NCBI GenBank assembly: GCA_019009955.1
Contig: CM032231.1
Span: forward strand, 113,448,501 to 113,512,500
DNA from: Riptortus pedestris
Lineage: Eukaryota > Arthropoda > Insecta > Hemiptera > Alydidae
Direction: 5' to 3'
DNA length: 64,000 bases
Shown here piece after piece: positions 10,318 to 21,198 of this stretch. The notes beneath the pieces are model-generated. The model had not been told where the DNA came from. It ran no database searches and saw only the letters and a program-made list of their open reading frames with translations. How positions within the stretch are numbered: position 1 is the first letter of the stretch; each line of letters begins with the position of its first letter. The translations under genes and the position numbers were made by a program.

Positions 10318-10565
10318 GACCATCCAATTTGTCATCTACTGGCTATCACCCGTTTATTCGACAGGACGGGACTAAGGATTTTATTTAGTGTTTGTCACTA
10401 AACAAATTCATATCCCCCACACGGGAATCGAACCTTGCTTACTGTGGCGAGATCAAAGCCTAAACTAACGTGAACGTAAATGTAGCATTAGCCAGTCAAT
10501 ACTCTATAGATGTACAGTAGAAATATCTATTTCCGATACAACCTGACGATATCCAGGAAACTTTC
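10318..10565 (-). mobile_element. SINE-like repeat (family S2)
   Basis: Shares with 15818-15990 a tRNA-like GTGGGAATC(G)AACC block in complement, then AACCTTAAATAACGCGAACC-type sequence and GATATCCAGGAAACTT. The left part resembles family S1 tails (GACTAAGGATTTTATTTAG). Probably a tRNA-derived SINE related to S1; ends not fixed. Confidence 0.5.
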
Positions 10566-10584
10566 GCTCGCTCAAACTTAGCCA

Positions 10585-10672
10585 GGGGCAAGACTATGGA
10601 TTTTATTAACTGAGTTGACTACTAAATAAATTCCTATTTCCCAGGTGGGAATCAAACCCATCACTCTAATGA
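10585..10672 (-). mobile_element. SINE S1 fragment
   Basis: GGATTTTATTAACTGAGTTG, CTAAATAAATTCCTATTTCC and GGGAATCAAACCCATCACTC match the central part of S1 in complement. Confidence 0.55.
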
Positions 10673-11056
10673 AATGTTCTGAAAATCGCTTCATATATGG
10701 AACCTGAATTGCTCTTGTTGCCTTAAGAGCACGAAATATCGTATATATGACCTAAATTGAATTGAAAAACGGACGATTCTACTTATTCTAAACAACTATT
10801 ACTAAATTAATGGACATTAGATTATCTAATTTATGCCAAAAATGTCCAACTCTGCCATTGATGGACAGTCCCATGCAAAAGGTAAGGTAAGCCTTGTGAA
10901 CCTATTCATTTCCCTTTCGTTCCTTGGACATCCGTCCAGTGCACTTAAGCATTCACAAACTTAGGCTGTTGGGTTGATAGCGCAACAAAAATTGACTGAA
11001 GCGACAGGAGCACAAATTCGAGTTTTATAAGATATTTCTTATATGTAGTAGTCTGG

Positions 11057-11060
<4 letters not shown>
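10673..11060. other. No gene or recognised repeat
   Basis: AT-rich spacer leading into a (TA)n tract at about 11065-11111. Confidence 0.45.
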
Positions 11061-11113
<53 letters not shown>

Positions 11114-11164
11114 GAAACCATTTGATTATAAGGTTAAGGTTTTACGAAATATAAACAAATAAAT

Positions 11165-11543
11165 TTGTTGACCTCCGCTTCTTTTGTTCTTGGATTACTA
11201 AAATTTGAGTGATTGAGATAAACATTATTCTGATACACTACAAATTACAGCACTCATTATAGTAAATAATTTTTAATAAAATTAATATGTTATATTAAGA
11301 TACATATCATACAATTTTTTATTCTTTCCGGTCTAGAATATTTCTATCTATCTATTCAGCTCTGCGATGATACCTGTCTTGTTTGTTTACAATTCAAACG
11401 CTTTCGACTGTAGAGATTATTAACTTGTGAATTGACTGAAAGATTTCTCATTACCGTTTGCATTTATTCACTTAATATTCACGGTAGTGTTACCAATATG
11501 TATATTTATCTATTGTAAAACTTCTAGTGGGAAATCTGCTGAA
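11165..11543 (+). mobile_element. HINE-like element, class C, both ends truncated
   Basis: TTGTTCTTGGATTACTAAAATTTGAGTGATTG, TTTGTTTACAATTCAAACGC and TGTAAAACTTC..GGGAAATCTGCT follow the class C order in complement. The terminal ACGCAG hairpin after GGGAAATCTGCT is missing. Confidence 0.7.
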
Positions 11544-11743
11544 ATGGGTAGAGTCTTATATATTTCTATATGGCTTTTTGGACTTCATTAACAAGACTAC
11601 TGGTTCTGTGTGGTCGGAATTTGAATGTAACTATAGAAATGTACTGTTTTAATTGTATTTATTTCCATAACATTGGACGCGGTAATTGATGAGTGTTCTG
11701 GTCAGCTGACTTGGGACAATTAATTATTTGGGCAAATAAATAA

Positions 11744-13786
11744 CACTGCACAACAGCATTTCTGATGTTAGGGTTATGATACATGATATTAGTCCAATTT
11801 TCAATGACGATTTCAAATCTGTGACTGAAATTTTTGTAACAGCTCTAGTTAAAAAAATATGACATATGGGTTGTTTTCATAATAAAACACTATAAATTTA
11901 GATATGATTCTTTTAATTTATTTTTCAGTTGAACAAAAACCTTTTTTTATTTGATTTTCTTGATGAAACAGAAGGCAGAGAGTTATTTTGAATGCTCCAA
12001 CAATAATCAGCCATCATATGTGCATTCCAGTAGCCTTGATAGCGTTGCTCCATCGTACGAAGGTCCTGGTGGAATCGCTCGCCCTGTTCTTTACTTAGAT
12101 CCCTAAGATTGGCAGGAAAATACTCTAGATGGTTGTGGAGGAAGTGTAACTTGATGCTCATGTTACATCCGAGCCTTTGAAAGTGGCACATTAGTTCTTG
12201 TACGTGTTGAGAAAAGTCCGAAAAAAATTGTGAATTATCCATACAAACTCATTCCATGCATTTTTCTCACTATCTGTCATAGTCTTTGTAAAATTGGTGT
12301 CTTGTATTAACGATCTTATTTGTGGCCCGTCAAATATTCCTGCTTTTATCTTCTCTGCACTCAGTTTTGGAAACTTGTTTGATAGGAAACGGAAACAATT
12401 TCCACTTTTGTCAAGACCTTTCACGAACTGTTTCATCTGTCCTAGTTTTATGTGTAACGGAGGCAAAATTATACGATCTCTTGATAGTAAAGGTGGGTTT
12501 ATCACGTTATGTTGTCCTGGAACAAGCGCTTCCCGAGGAGGCCAATCTTTTTTAATCCAGTTGGTGAGTTTTAGCTCGACTGTCCCACAGGCATAGAAAA
12601 CAGGGGTACTTTGTGTAACCTCTTTGTTGGCCTAAAAGAATGTTTACCATTTTTAAATCAACTAATATGAGCCAGTTATGTTGGGCATATTTAATTTTGT
12701 CTAAAACCAAAGCAATAGCTTTATATTCTTCTTTTACTTTCGTGGAATGTCCAATAACGACCCTAATTTATTCCCATTATGTAAAAGAACACATTTTAGA
12801 CTCCGTTTTGATGAATCTATGAATAAACGCCACTCATTAGAAACGTAATTTTGTAATCCCATTGCAGCCATCAAACCAGATACATCCTTACAAAACACGA
12901 AGTCATCTTCTTCAGCAAAATATTGGAGGACATTTCTTTCTCTTGTGCGGTAATAAGAAACGTTAGTACCTTTTGTTACTAAGTTTCTTTCTTTTAGCCT
13001 AGAAGCTAAAATTTCTGAAGCATGTTTTGACAGTCCCAGGTCTCTGATAAGGTCGTTTAAATCATCTTGGTTGAATAGTTTTGGCGCCTTTAACTCACAT
13101 TCAAAGTCATTATCACTAGTGTCAGTTATCATCTCAAAATCCATAGAGTTCTTCTGAGAAGGGCCAGGTTGAGGTTCAGGTGATAAAATAGGGCTCAAAA
13201 CACGTCGATGAGCGGACCGAATGGACGGGTATTCCCATTTGGCTCGATTTTTACGGTTAATACCAGTTATGTTTACCAAGCAAAAATAACAGTCATCGTG
13301 ATGGTTCACGGGTTCTTTCCACATCATGGCAGTTTCGTACCTAAATCTATTTCTTTTCTTATTTGTCCACAAACGTAGAAACTCAACACACGTTTTACAT
13401 ACCTTTTGAGGAATCCAAGGCTTGTCGATCATTTCCAGGGAGTGACCAAAATAATTTTTGTAAGCTCCAATTACGAACGTTGTCACATTCAAACGGCAAT
13501 CTTTGAACATATATTCCCCGCAAATGAAACAAAAATGATTCGGATCGTTCACACATACTCATCTTGACGATGCCATATCAAATTATACTAAGAAAACTTA
13601 ATAAGATAGAAATTATGAGCAATGTAATACGGTAAAACGTTGATTTTCCCTTGGTAGCTATAACAAGTAAACTACAGCTGTTACAAAACAAATGAAGGCA
13701 TATATAGGATCAGCGACACCAAATTAGTAAACATCAAGTGATAAAGGTCAATCATCAGACAAAAGTTGCAAATTTGTTGTGCAGTG
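11744..13786 (-). mobile_element. CMC-superfamily (Chapaev3-like) DNA transposon, decayed
   Basis: Ends are 12-bp perfect inverted repeats CACTGCACAACA (11744-11755) and TGTTGTGCAGTG (13775-13786), flanked by TAA on both sides. CACTR ends with a 3-bp TWA target duplication are the hallmark of Chapaev3-type CMC elements. About 2.04 kb, holding one intronless transposase reading frame (11925-13576) in four or five pieces. I assign the superfamily from both the ends and the CxxC / LH motifs of the encoded protein. Confidence 0.8.
11925..13576 (-). pseudogene. CMC/Chapaev-like transposase pseudogene
   Basis: Pieces read in order with single-base shifts near 13560, 12770, 12570 and 12225 (the last in a T-run). 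N-terminus: CxxC pairs CFIC..VCKTC and a later CYFC, a zinc-binding region. Core: NWLILVDLKMV (candidate first catalytic D), YPCFLCLWDSR (the C(2)C motif of CMC transposases), LPPLHIKLG (the LH motif) and SKEQGERFHQD (candidate catalytic E). Total about 545 codons, full family-like length with no large deletion. The longest intact piece is 272 codons (12734-13552) starting at an in-frame GTG; the real ATG may be the one near 13574 with a shift just after. The stop is followed by AATAAA within 15 nt. The frameshifts make it inactive. Confidence 0.8.
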
Positions 13787-14320
13787 TAATAGAACCGATA
13801 CTTCTGAATAGTTTACGATGGTCCGATTGGGCGCAAATAGCTCTCTCTATCTGCTGATGGAGAATTCAGACCATTCAACAGTGGAGTTAATAGAGCGAGA
13901 GTACGAACTCTTGATCACGCGAACCTAACCTAGTGTAACCACAGATACATTATTTCAATACAAAAATAGATTTCCCAAAGTCCGTGTTTTCTTTGTTATA
14001 CGCGAGAAATGCCTCATTTTTATTTTTACGTCGGCTGCATTATTGAATTATGCATGGTTCAATTTATTTTTAAGCAAAGAGAAATTCTAGGAGATGAGAT
14101 ATGAACTCATATTATTAGAAACATTTTATAAAAATGATTATGCATGAGAGTTCCTGGGACTAGAAAGATATATTTTTTTTGTCTCTAAAACCCCTACATG
14201 GCTGTAATAAATAAATGAATTATTCTACCAATAAAAAATGAACTTTTAAATATATTTATTTATTAATGACCCACGACAAAGGTGAAGAATCTTCATGAAG
14301 AAGATGGAGGTGATACTTTA
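13787..14320. other. No gene or recognised repeat
   Basis: Spacer between the CMC element and the piggyBac MITE. Confidence 0.45.
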
Positions 14321-14324
14321 ATAA

Positions 14325-14904
14325 CCCTCCGTCGGGCGCACCTCTGGACGAAACAAAATTGGGCGCACCCGGCCTGAGAGGCTGCTCACATATTTTAAAC
14401 CCCCACTACCCAACTAATTAATTTTAATTTAAAACGCTGGTAGGACAGACTTCGCTAGGATCTTTGGAAACCAAATATAATATTTATAACGTAAAATATT
14501 GTTTTTATTAGAATAGAATGAAGCTTATACTAAAACAAGTAAAATTGATCAGGCGCATTCGGCCTGAGAGGCCAGAGTTAGACTAGCACTTATTTCTCAA
14601 GATATCGACGAACTTCCATATAGAATAGCATTAATCTTAGTAAAAGGGACGATTGCAATAGATATATCTTGAAAAAAAATCATCTTCGAAATTAAGGAGC
14701 AATTGGGCGCAGTCGGCCTCACAAGCCACCTAGGGACCAGTCGGTCTGGATGAAGGATGGCAATAGACTAAAGTAGGGGATTCTAAGCATGAACACAAAT
14801 CAGGAAATTACTGGGAATGGTCCCTCACAGGGGAAACAGAATGAGGCGTGGTATCAAAAAGTATGTTTTCCTGGCCTCTCAGGCTAGCTGCGCCCGACGG
14901 AGGG
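14325..14904. mobile_element. piggyBac-type MITE, copy 1
   Basis: Terminal inverted repeats CCCTCCGTCGGGCGCA at both ends, flanked by ATAA (left, 14321-14324) and TTAA (right, 14905-14908), one base off a TTAA duplication. 580 bp, non-coding. Internal copies of a GGGCGCA..CGGCCTGAGAGGC module lie at about 14353-14377, 14549-14573 and 14705-14730, plus one inverted next to the right end. CCCT ends with TTAA target are typical of piggyBac. Same family as 59511-60616. Confidence 0.8.
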
Positions 14905-14908
14905 TTAA

Positions 14909-15241
14909 GAAGAACTGTATTTTTTTGGGAAAAAAAAACCCTTTATTCTTAAGTATCTTAAGATATTTAAGGGATTTAAATCCGTACTTACCCTAATAAA
15001 ATATAATGAACCTCAACTTTTGAAAACAATTTTGACGGACTTTAGATGAATTTTGATATATTTTTATATATTGTGATACATATTCATATTTTTTAATGGC
15101 AAATATGATAATAAATATTTATTTATCGAAAAATGGTATAGAATCAATCTTATTTGCATTTTTTAATTTTCTTTCTTCAGTAACCCCCACCCCTTTCCTT
15201 TTCATCACACGTTAAGAGTAGGCAATATATTATAAACAAAA
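14909..15241. other. Spacer with possible worn HINE remnant
   Basis: 15110-15200 faintly resembles the HINE common module in complement (ATCGAAAAATGGTATAGAATC, TTATTTGCATTTTTTAATTTTC). Too worn to delimit. Confidence 0.35.
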
Positions 15242-15242
15242 G

Positions 15243-15815
15243 TCCGTCAAGCAGGGGCTGCGTAAACTAAGGAAATTTCCCTCGTGAAGTTTAAAAATAG
15301 ATAAATATTACATACTGGTAACACCACGGCACCTTCAATATTAAGTGAATAAATACAAACGATAATAAGAAACCTCCCGACGGTAAGCGTCTGAAATGTA
15401 AACAAACAGATCTACCAAACACTATCAGAAGGGAAAATATTAATTTCATAAATAAGTGAACATATTAATAACATGATTATAACTTGGATATTCCTTTTAA
15501 TTCAAAATGTAAACAACAGAAAACAATTTGTAGTGTAACAATAATAATACAACCACAAAAACCATATGTTAACAAAATAATAACAATAATCATATTTTAA
15601 CAAGAGTAAAATAATAATCAATTGTAACAGAAAACAATAACTGAAATATATCAGAATATAACATATTTATTTTATGTTATGAATCATAACAATTTGTATC
15701 TCAATCAATCAAATTTTAGTAGTCCAAGAACTTAAGACGGGGAAGGGGGGGGGGGGGGTAACCAGGACATATTTGCATGTATGTTGTATAATAAAGGTAT
15801 TTTAATTAGTGAGTC
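15243..15815 (-). mobile_element. HINE-like element, class C, right half missing
   Basis: GTCCGTCAAGCAGGGGCTG start, AAATGTAAACAAACAG, an AC/AAT-rich insertion (about 15490-15640), ATATCAGAATATAACATATT, TTTTAGTAGTCCAAGAACTT, a G-run, then ATTTGCATGTATG. It stops where the S2 SINE-like repeat begins. Confidence 0.75.
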
Positions 15816-15817
15816 CG

Positions 15818-15990
15818 TCGCTACATTAGTTCCTCTGCCCCACGTGGGAATCTAAGTAATCCCAGGTGTGGTAAGACCAAAACCTTAAATAACGCGAACC
15901 CTAATGGAGCAATAACTAGTCAAAGGACTATAAAAGAACAGTAGAAAGACCAATCCAGGATAAAACCTTACTAATATCCAGGAAACTTGC
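15818..15990 (-). mobile_element. SINE-like repeat (family S2), copy 2
   Basis: CCCACGTGGGAATCTAAG, then ACCTTAAATAACGCGAACCC and ATATCCAGGAAACTT, collinear with 10400-10565. It ends the HINE at 15815. Confidence 0.5.
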
Positions 15991-16394
15991 AGATAACAAG
16001 GATTTACATTCACCAATGCTAGTTACATAAAATTGCACTAACCGAACGCTGTAACTCAGAATTACACACACTTTAGCTCGTACTGGAGAAAGTACAGCCC
16101 CAAACAGTAGTGACTAGGAGCATTTCACGAAAATCTAGAAGCTTGGGTCATGGAGAATTGTCAATATTTAATTAATGGCAAAATATCATTTTGATTTTTA
16201 TAATTTCTTCCGGATCTTAATGACATCATTTTATTCTTAGATGCCTATTGATTTTGCATTTCTCTATGAGAGGTAGGTAGTCACAAGTGGTAACCTTCTG
16301 TTATCACTGTACACTTACATTACATTGGAAGGTTTCAAGTTTGCATATTTAAATATATGTAATAATAAATTTATATATTCTTGAAATATTTCCA
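15991..16394. other. No gene or recognised repeat
   Basis: Spacer. Confidence 0.4.
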
Positions 16395-16404
16395 TATTAT
16401 AACA

Positions 16405-16615
16405 ACTTTGGGCTCAGGCTAGCCATGTGAGTTAAAGCGTTGACCTTAATCTCACATGGTAAACCTAGAGTGGCGAGTTCGATTTTCGCCTGGGCAAATG
16501 AATTTAGTTAGTGGCGGAATTCATTACACAAAATCCTTAGTCCCCACCCTGGCTAGAAAAGGGTGGTAACGTGCAGATAACCTGGCTACAGTGGACGTTA
16601 ATAAATAATTTAATT
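16405..16615 (+). mobile_element. tRNA-derived SINE (family S1), full length
   Basis: GGGCTCAGGCTAGCCATGTG (A-box region) and GGCGAGTTCGATTTTCGCC (B-box region), the S1 body with CCCTGGCTAGAAAAGGGTGG, and an AATAAATAAT tail. A candidate 10-bp duplication TATTATAACA flanks it (16395-16404 and 16616-16625), leaving six extra bases before the GGGCTC head. Confidence 0.85.
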
Positions 16616-16625
16616 TATTATAACA

Positions 16626-17504
16626 TTCCAAATAAATCACAAAATGTGAAAATATCCACTTAATCCATTCGGCTATGAGCTACAAAGATCATTTTGCAGG
16701 AGGTTGAAGTGTGAACACTAATTTAAAAAACAATATCTCAAAAACAACGTTTGGAATATTTTTATTTTCGTATACGTTTAGCAATGTTTGAATTAAAGAT
16801 CGGTACCAACATAGCTTTGCAATTTGATGCTTCTAAATGTCAAAATCACACATATTTAAATGCGTATGTTTGCGGGATGTCAACCCGATAACTTTCGAAC
16901 GTCCATTATCTTTATCATTGACACATCATTGGTTTTATAATCTTTCTTTGGAATATTTAGACTTAAATTTAAAACTAAGTTATTAGCCTGCAAAAACGCC
17001 TGTGAGAAAAGGGGGGGGGGAGATTACAAGAGGAGAGAAATATTACAAATTATAATTTTATAATTCTTCTTATTCTAGACGCAATATTTGTATATGTTCT
17101 TCATATTTTCATGGCAAGGGTCACAAATAAAACACATTTCTTTCCGCGCAAACTTTATTCAATCTGCCCTACATGTTCCCTGGATTACATACCACCTCTT
17201 CAGGGGTCATCCTTATTCAAAAAATAACAACATTAATTTAACAAAACCCTATGATAATTCTTTGCAAGATACTGAATTAATAAGTGCCTACTTACGTGAT
17301 ATATTTATTAAATTTAATTACAGATTGCTATTTATATTTCTGAAGTGCTCGTTCTCTCTTACGTTCTTAACGTTGGAACACGTTACATTCCCGAAGTAGG
17401 TTAGTCAGCTGACTACAGATCAATTATTCACACGTCAACCTTGAACTCAATTAATTCGCGTCATAATTTAAAATCGAGTATTTTAAGTTAAATTTTATAG
17501 AATA
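16626..17504. other. No gene or recognised repeat
   Basis: Spacer with a G-run at about 17011-17020. The 103-codon frame at 17088-17399 lacks any family feature I recognise; it could be an old relic or chance. Confidence 0.4.
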
Positions 17505-17664
17505 CTAGCTGACCCGGCAGACGTTGTCCTGCATGATATATCAAGGGATTAGGATATTAAATTTAATAATATTAGCTTTAAAAAAAATCTACTTTTATTA
17601 ACGCAAAAAACAACATTAGTTATGTGCACGTTTGCCTAAAAACAAATAGTAAATAAAATATCGC

Positions 17665-17668
<4 letters not shown>

Positions 17669-17703
<35 letters not shown>

Positions 17704-19320
17704 CTGATACCCAGCTTCTTGCTTATATTTTGTAATTATTGCAGTCAGATGGCTGCTGGGTGTAAGGAAGGATAGGCCCCTTATTCTAGACCATGGTCGT
17801 ATTCGAAGGGGAGTTTGTGCAGGCTCTTAGGGTGTACTTTATTTGAGTTGTACTTTGCCTGGTGGCGGGTATGGTCACCAGGCGGATTGTAAGGGATAGG
17901 GGAAAAGGAAAGAAGGAGTAAAGGATATAAGGATAAGGAAATAAAGAGGAAAGTCCGCAGCACCGGATAATGATAATATATACATAAAATGAAATAAAAT
18001 CCTAAATCTAATCTAACTATCTAAATCTAATCTAATCTAATCTATGGGGAGGGGGGTAAACTCACTCGCTCGAGGCTCCGGGGGGCTCTGGTCCTAAAAC
18101 TATACTAATACTAAAATCCTAAACTAAGATAAAACTAGAGACTTAAGGCTACTTGGTAAGATGTTGGTATTTTACAGTATATTTACAATATTTACAAATG
18201 TTTCAAGGAGGCAGGTCAGCTATTCTGACCAGATCTTTGAGGGGTTCCTCTAGGTGGGCAACTTGCCATCTGGCGGGTCGTTGGGGAGGAGGGAGATCAT
18301 TGTATAGATGGTTATCAAGGTACTGGAGGGAGTCAATGAATTTTATGTGTCGTCGTGCGATTGTGTGAGATGGGTTCAATGTTGAGTGTACTGTGTATGT
18401 GTGAGGTCCTCTGTCTCTGGAGTGAGGTGTGTCTGACGATCTTACGAATAAGTCCGTTCTGAAATGATTGCATCTTCTTCAGGCTCGTTTTATAGAGGTA
18501 CCTAAAGAGGGGAGCGCCGTATAACAGGGCGGGCTGGATAACCCCCTTTAGGATTAGTAACTTGAGGTTTAGGGTGAGCACTGGTGATAGAAGAAGATGA
18601 TTCAGTGAACGGTACTTATACCTAAGACCGGAGACTTTTTGTGAGATGTGTGTGGAGAACGTCATGTGTCTGTCTAGTCGTATACCTAAGTAAACTATGG
18701 ACCCAGACGTCTTAATAGTTTTGTTGTTCAGTGTGAATGTTTTAGGTAGTCTTTTCCTGCCGTTGTGGTAGTAGAAGATTAGTGCGTCGGTCTTTGTCGG
18801 GTTGACGTGTATGTGTGATGTATTTGAGTCTATCCGCGATGTCCTGGCAAGCGGTTTCGGCTAGGGAGAGGGCACGCCTAGGGTTGAGGGACTTGCTCAT
18901 GATGGCTATATCGTCTGCATAGGCCAGGACCGAGGTCCTGATGCCGTACTGTCGACCTACCACATCTGCTGTATAGATAGAGAATAGTGTGGGAGATAGC
19001 ACGGATCCCTGTGGGACTCCGGTGGGTAGGGAGTGAGTGTTGGACAGGCTTTCCCCGGCGCGCACTTGAAGAGTGCGGTCCTGTAGGAAAGAATATATAA
19101 GGTTATATAGCTGCTCGGGGCAGTCTTTCAATTTTAGGATAGACAGCAGAGTGTGGTGGTCGACCGAATCGAACGCCTTGGTGCAGTCGATAGAGATCAT
19201 GGCAGTCGACTCGTTTCGGCGGAGGGATTGGGCTGTAAGTGTATGGAGTCTTGCCAGGGGGTGTAGTGTGCAGAGACGTGTACGGTCGGTATCGCCTAAC
19301 TCTAAGGACATACATTAGAT
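17669..19320 (-). mobile_element. Jockey-like non-LTR retrotransposon, 5' truncated
   Basis: A 33-nt T-run at 17669-17701 is the poly(A) tail of a minus-strand LINE. Next is a GC-richer 3'UTR (17702-18202), then a reverse transcriptase reading frame to the 5' break near 19316. Poly(A), 5' truncation and the RT blocks identify a LINE; the Jockey-like placement rests on the general look of the RT and 3'UTR and is less sure. Base composition is clearly higher in GC than the surroundings. Confidence 0.8.
18203..19311 (-). pseudogene. LINE reverse transcriptase, 3' part, frameshifted
   Basis: RNA-dependent DNA polymerase core used for target-primed reverse transcription. Visible in order: ISIDCTKAFDSVDH (block with first catalytic D), GVPQGSVLSPTLFSIY, LAYADDIAIM (YADD catalytic pair), and after a one-base shift near 18820, VNPTKTDALIF and VYLGIRLDRHMTF, then the thumb-like LLYGAPLFRY. 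A second shift near 18355 leads to HIKFIDSLQYL and a stop at 18203-18205. The N-terminal endonuclease and ORF1 are absent because of 5' truncation. Inactive but fairly young: only two shifts in 1.1 kb. Confidence 0.85.
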
Positions 19321-19547
19321 AAACATATTAACATTTCATTACATTTCCAATAACCTCGCCCTTCGCCCATCGACCGGAGACCTGCTCCGTCTGCAGGGCC
19401 GATATGCGGCGCTAAACCATCCGGGGCGTCACCCGAACGCGTATTTAAAAATTCAATCAAATCGGACCAGCCGTCTAGGAGGAGTTCAGTGACATACACA
19501 CGTACGCTAGAATTATATATATATATGTATAAAGATAGACGTGTATT

Positions 19548-19858
19548 AGTCTGTTAACACTCTAGCGGTCGCAATTTTCGCTTGATCGTTACCAAACTCC
19601 GTATTTAAACGTTTTACGTTAAAAGACGGATCATGTTCTTCAACGGCGAGAATCGGGTCATTGGGAGGGGGGATTTTGAGGGGAGGATTTTCGAAAATTC
19701 GAAATATCTCCGTTAGTTTGAGTCGGATCGAAATTTTGTATAGAACCAATCTTTTTGAAAATTAAAAGGTCTATAAACGTTGTCATGCACCTATTTTCAC
19801 TGTTTTTAATATTAACCGAAATATTGGCGTTTTTTAGTTTTTGGCCTTCAGTAAACCC
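19548..19858 (+). mobile_element. HINE fragment fused to Helitron
   Basis: TCTGTTAACACTCTAGCGGTCGC, GATCGTTACC, ATCTCCGTTAG, GGATCG and GTAAACCCCAACTCCCGCTCG follow the HINE in complement, then the sequence turns into Helitron at the shared CCCCAACTCCCGCTCG. Neither HINE terminus is present. Confidence 0.7.
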
Positions 19859-20308
19859 CAACTCCCGCTCGAACCTAAAAAATTTAGTATAGCTTATAAC
19901 CATGGAAGAACTAATGCTAATTCACATACCGAGTTTTGTTCAGTTTGGTTCAATCGTTGGTGCCCAATAAAATTGTTGGGCCCACTTTACTTTTTTAGTG
20001 TATATCTCGTTTATACTTTATTATACGACAAAAGTGAGTATGACAAACGTTACTCCAAATAAAAACATAAAAAACTCTTATCCTGTGCACATTTGCCGAA
20101 AAACCAATAGGAAACAAAATACGGCTATTTTTAAATTCAGGCCTCCCTCACGACCCCCACTCCTTCTCCATCTGCCGGGCCGATCGGCGGCGCTAAACCA
20201 TCCGGGGCGTCGCCCGAACGCGTATTTAAAAATTCAATCAAATCGGTCCAGCCGTCTAGGAGGAATTCAGTGACATACACACCTACGCAAGAATTATATA
20301 TATAAAGA
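19859..20308 (-). mobile_element. Non-autonomous Helitron, copy 3, 3' part missing
   Basis: 5' end TC at 20308-20307 (minus reading A|TCTTTATATATATAATTCT), then CTAGACGGCTGGACCGATTTG-type sequence, GGAGTGGGGGTCGTGAGGG and the second block CGAGCGGGAGTTGGGG where it fuses with a HINE. The CTAG end is missing. Confidence 0.7.
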
Positions 20309-21198
20309 TATGATTGAGGTATTTATTTTCTGTTTTTTGTTTAGTATTTTTCTGTTTTTTTATTATATAAATTTTGGCATTTATATTTAGTTTTATAATT
20401 ATATATAGGATCAGAGATATTACAAATTTTCTTTTTTGACCTCTCCTACAACCCCTAGCCTATTTTTTAACGTTTGTACCTACACGTTACAGTAACTCCT
20501 TAACCACAAAAGCCACTTAAGAGGGAGGTTTAGTGGAAGACGAAAATACAAAATAAGTAATATCTACATAACTATTAAAGATTTGTGAAATTTGTATATA
20601 AACGTTTCAGTTTATCATGAAAACCCTTTCAAATTTATGCCCTATAACATTTTTGGAACAAATGGGCAGCATTTTGTTTATGTTAAAGTGCTCTTTAATT
20701 CTCTTAAAATGTCATGTTTCATTCACATAAAATTAAAATTGTTGATCTTTTGTTGTGCAAATATCCTCCAAACATTTAAAATGAAAGCGCCCTAGAAAAT
20801 TCGCGTGTTTGACGTTTCCTGCGTCTCGGGTATTTTATACATAACAGACACTAGTAGCTGTGCGTGTTGTCATATGTAGTGATTAACTTCGATTGCTATA
20901 ATATGGAAATATTGCCGAAACTTTATGAGGCCTTTCTGCCGCATCCGGTAGTCTACATTATTCTTTATGATTATCTCGCATTCCAGAGGCAAAGCATCAA
21001 TGATTTTATGACCCTTTCAACGGACGGTGCTTTAAAGTCTTTTCGTGTCTTTCACCCTCCGTCTTCCTTCCTAACTCTCTTACTTTTCCTCACTTTTATC
21101 TTTCTAGCGCGTATCTTAGGCCTCACGATCTATAGGGACTCCAATGCCGGCAAAAAGTAGTTTTTTGTCAATAAGAAAAAAAAGCGTATGACTAAAAA
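20309..21198. other. No recognised gene or repeat
   Basis: Contains a 98-codon open frame (20864-21160, plus) with a hydrophobic stretch near its C-terminus. No family resemblance, no start context or splice evidence; left unannotated. Confidence 0.4.

Larger units (their letters stand above)
17505..19535 (-). mobile_element. Non-autonomous Helitron, copy 2, carrying a LINE
   Basis: 3' end CTAG at 17505-17508 (minus reading ..CTGCCGGGTCAGCTAG|T); 5' end TC at 19535-19534 (minus reading A|TCTTTATACATATATATATA). Helitron sequence is split: 17505-17668 and about 19330-19535. A Jockey-like LINE sits between, and about 250 bp of the Helitron middle is missing compared with 57626-58247, so insertion was accompanied or followed by a deletion. 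Confidence 0.7.

Noticed and set aside
19073..19318. Plus-strand and second minus-strand frames over the LINE
   Set aside because: Shadows of the reverse transcriptase frame.
20864..21160. 98-codon open frame with a hydrophobic C-terminus
   Set aside because: No recognisable family, no splice or start context, in repeat-rich DNA; chance cannot be excluded.
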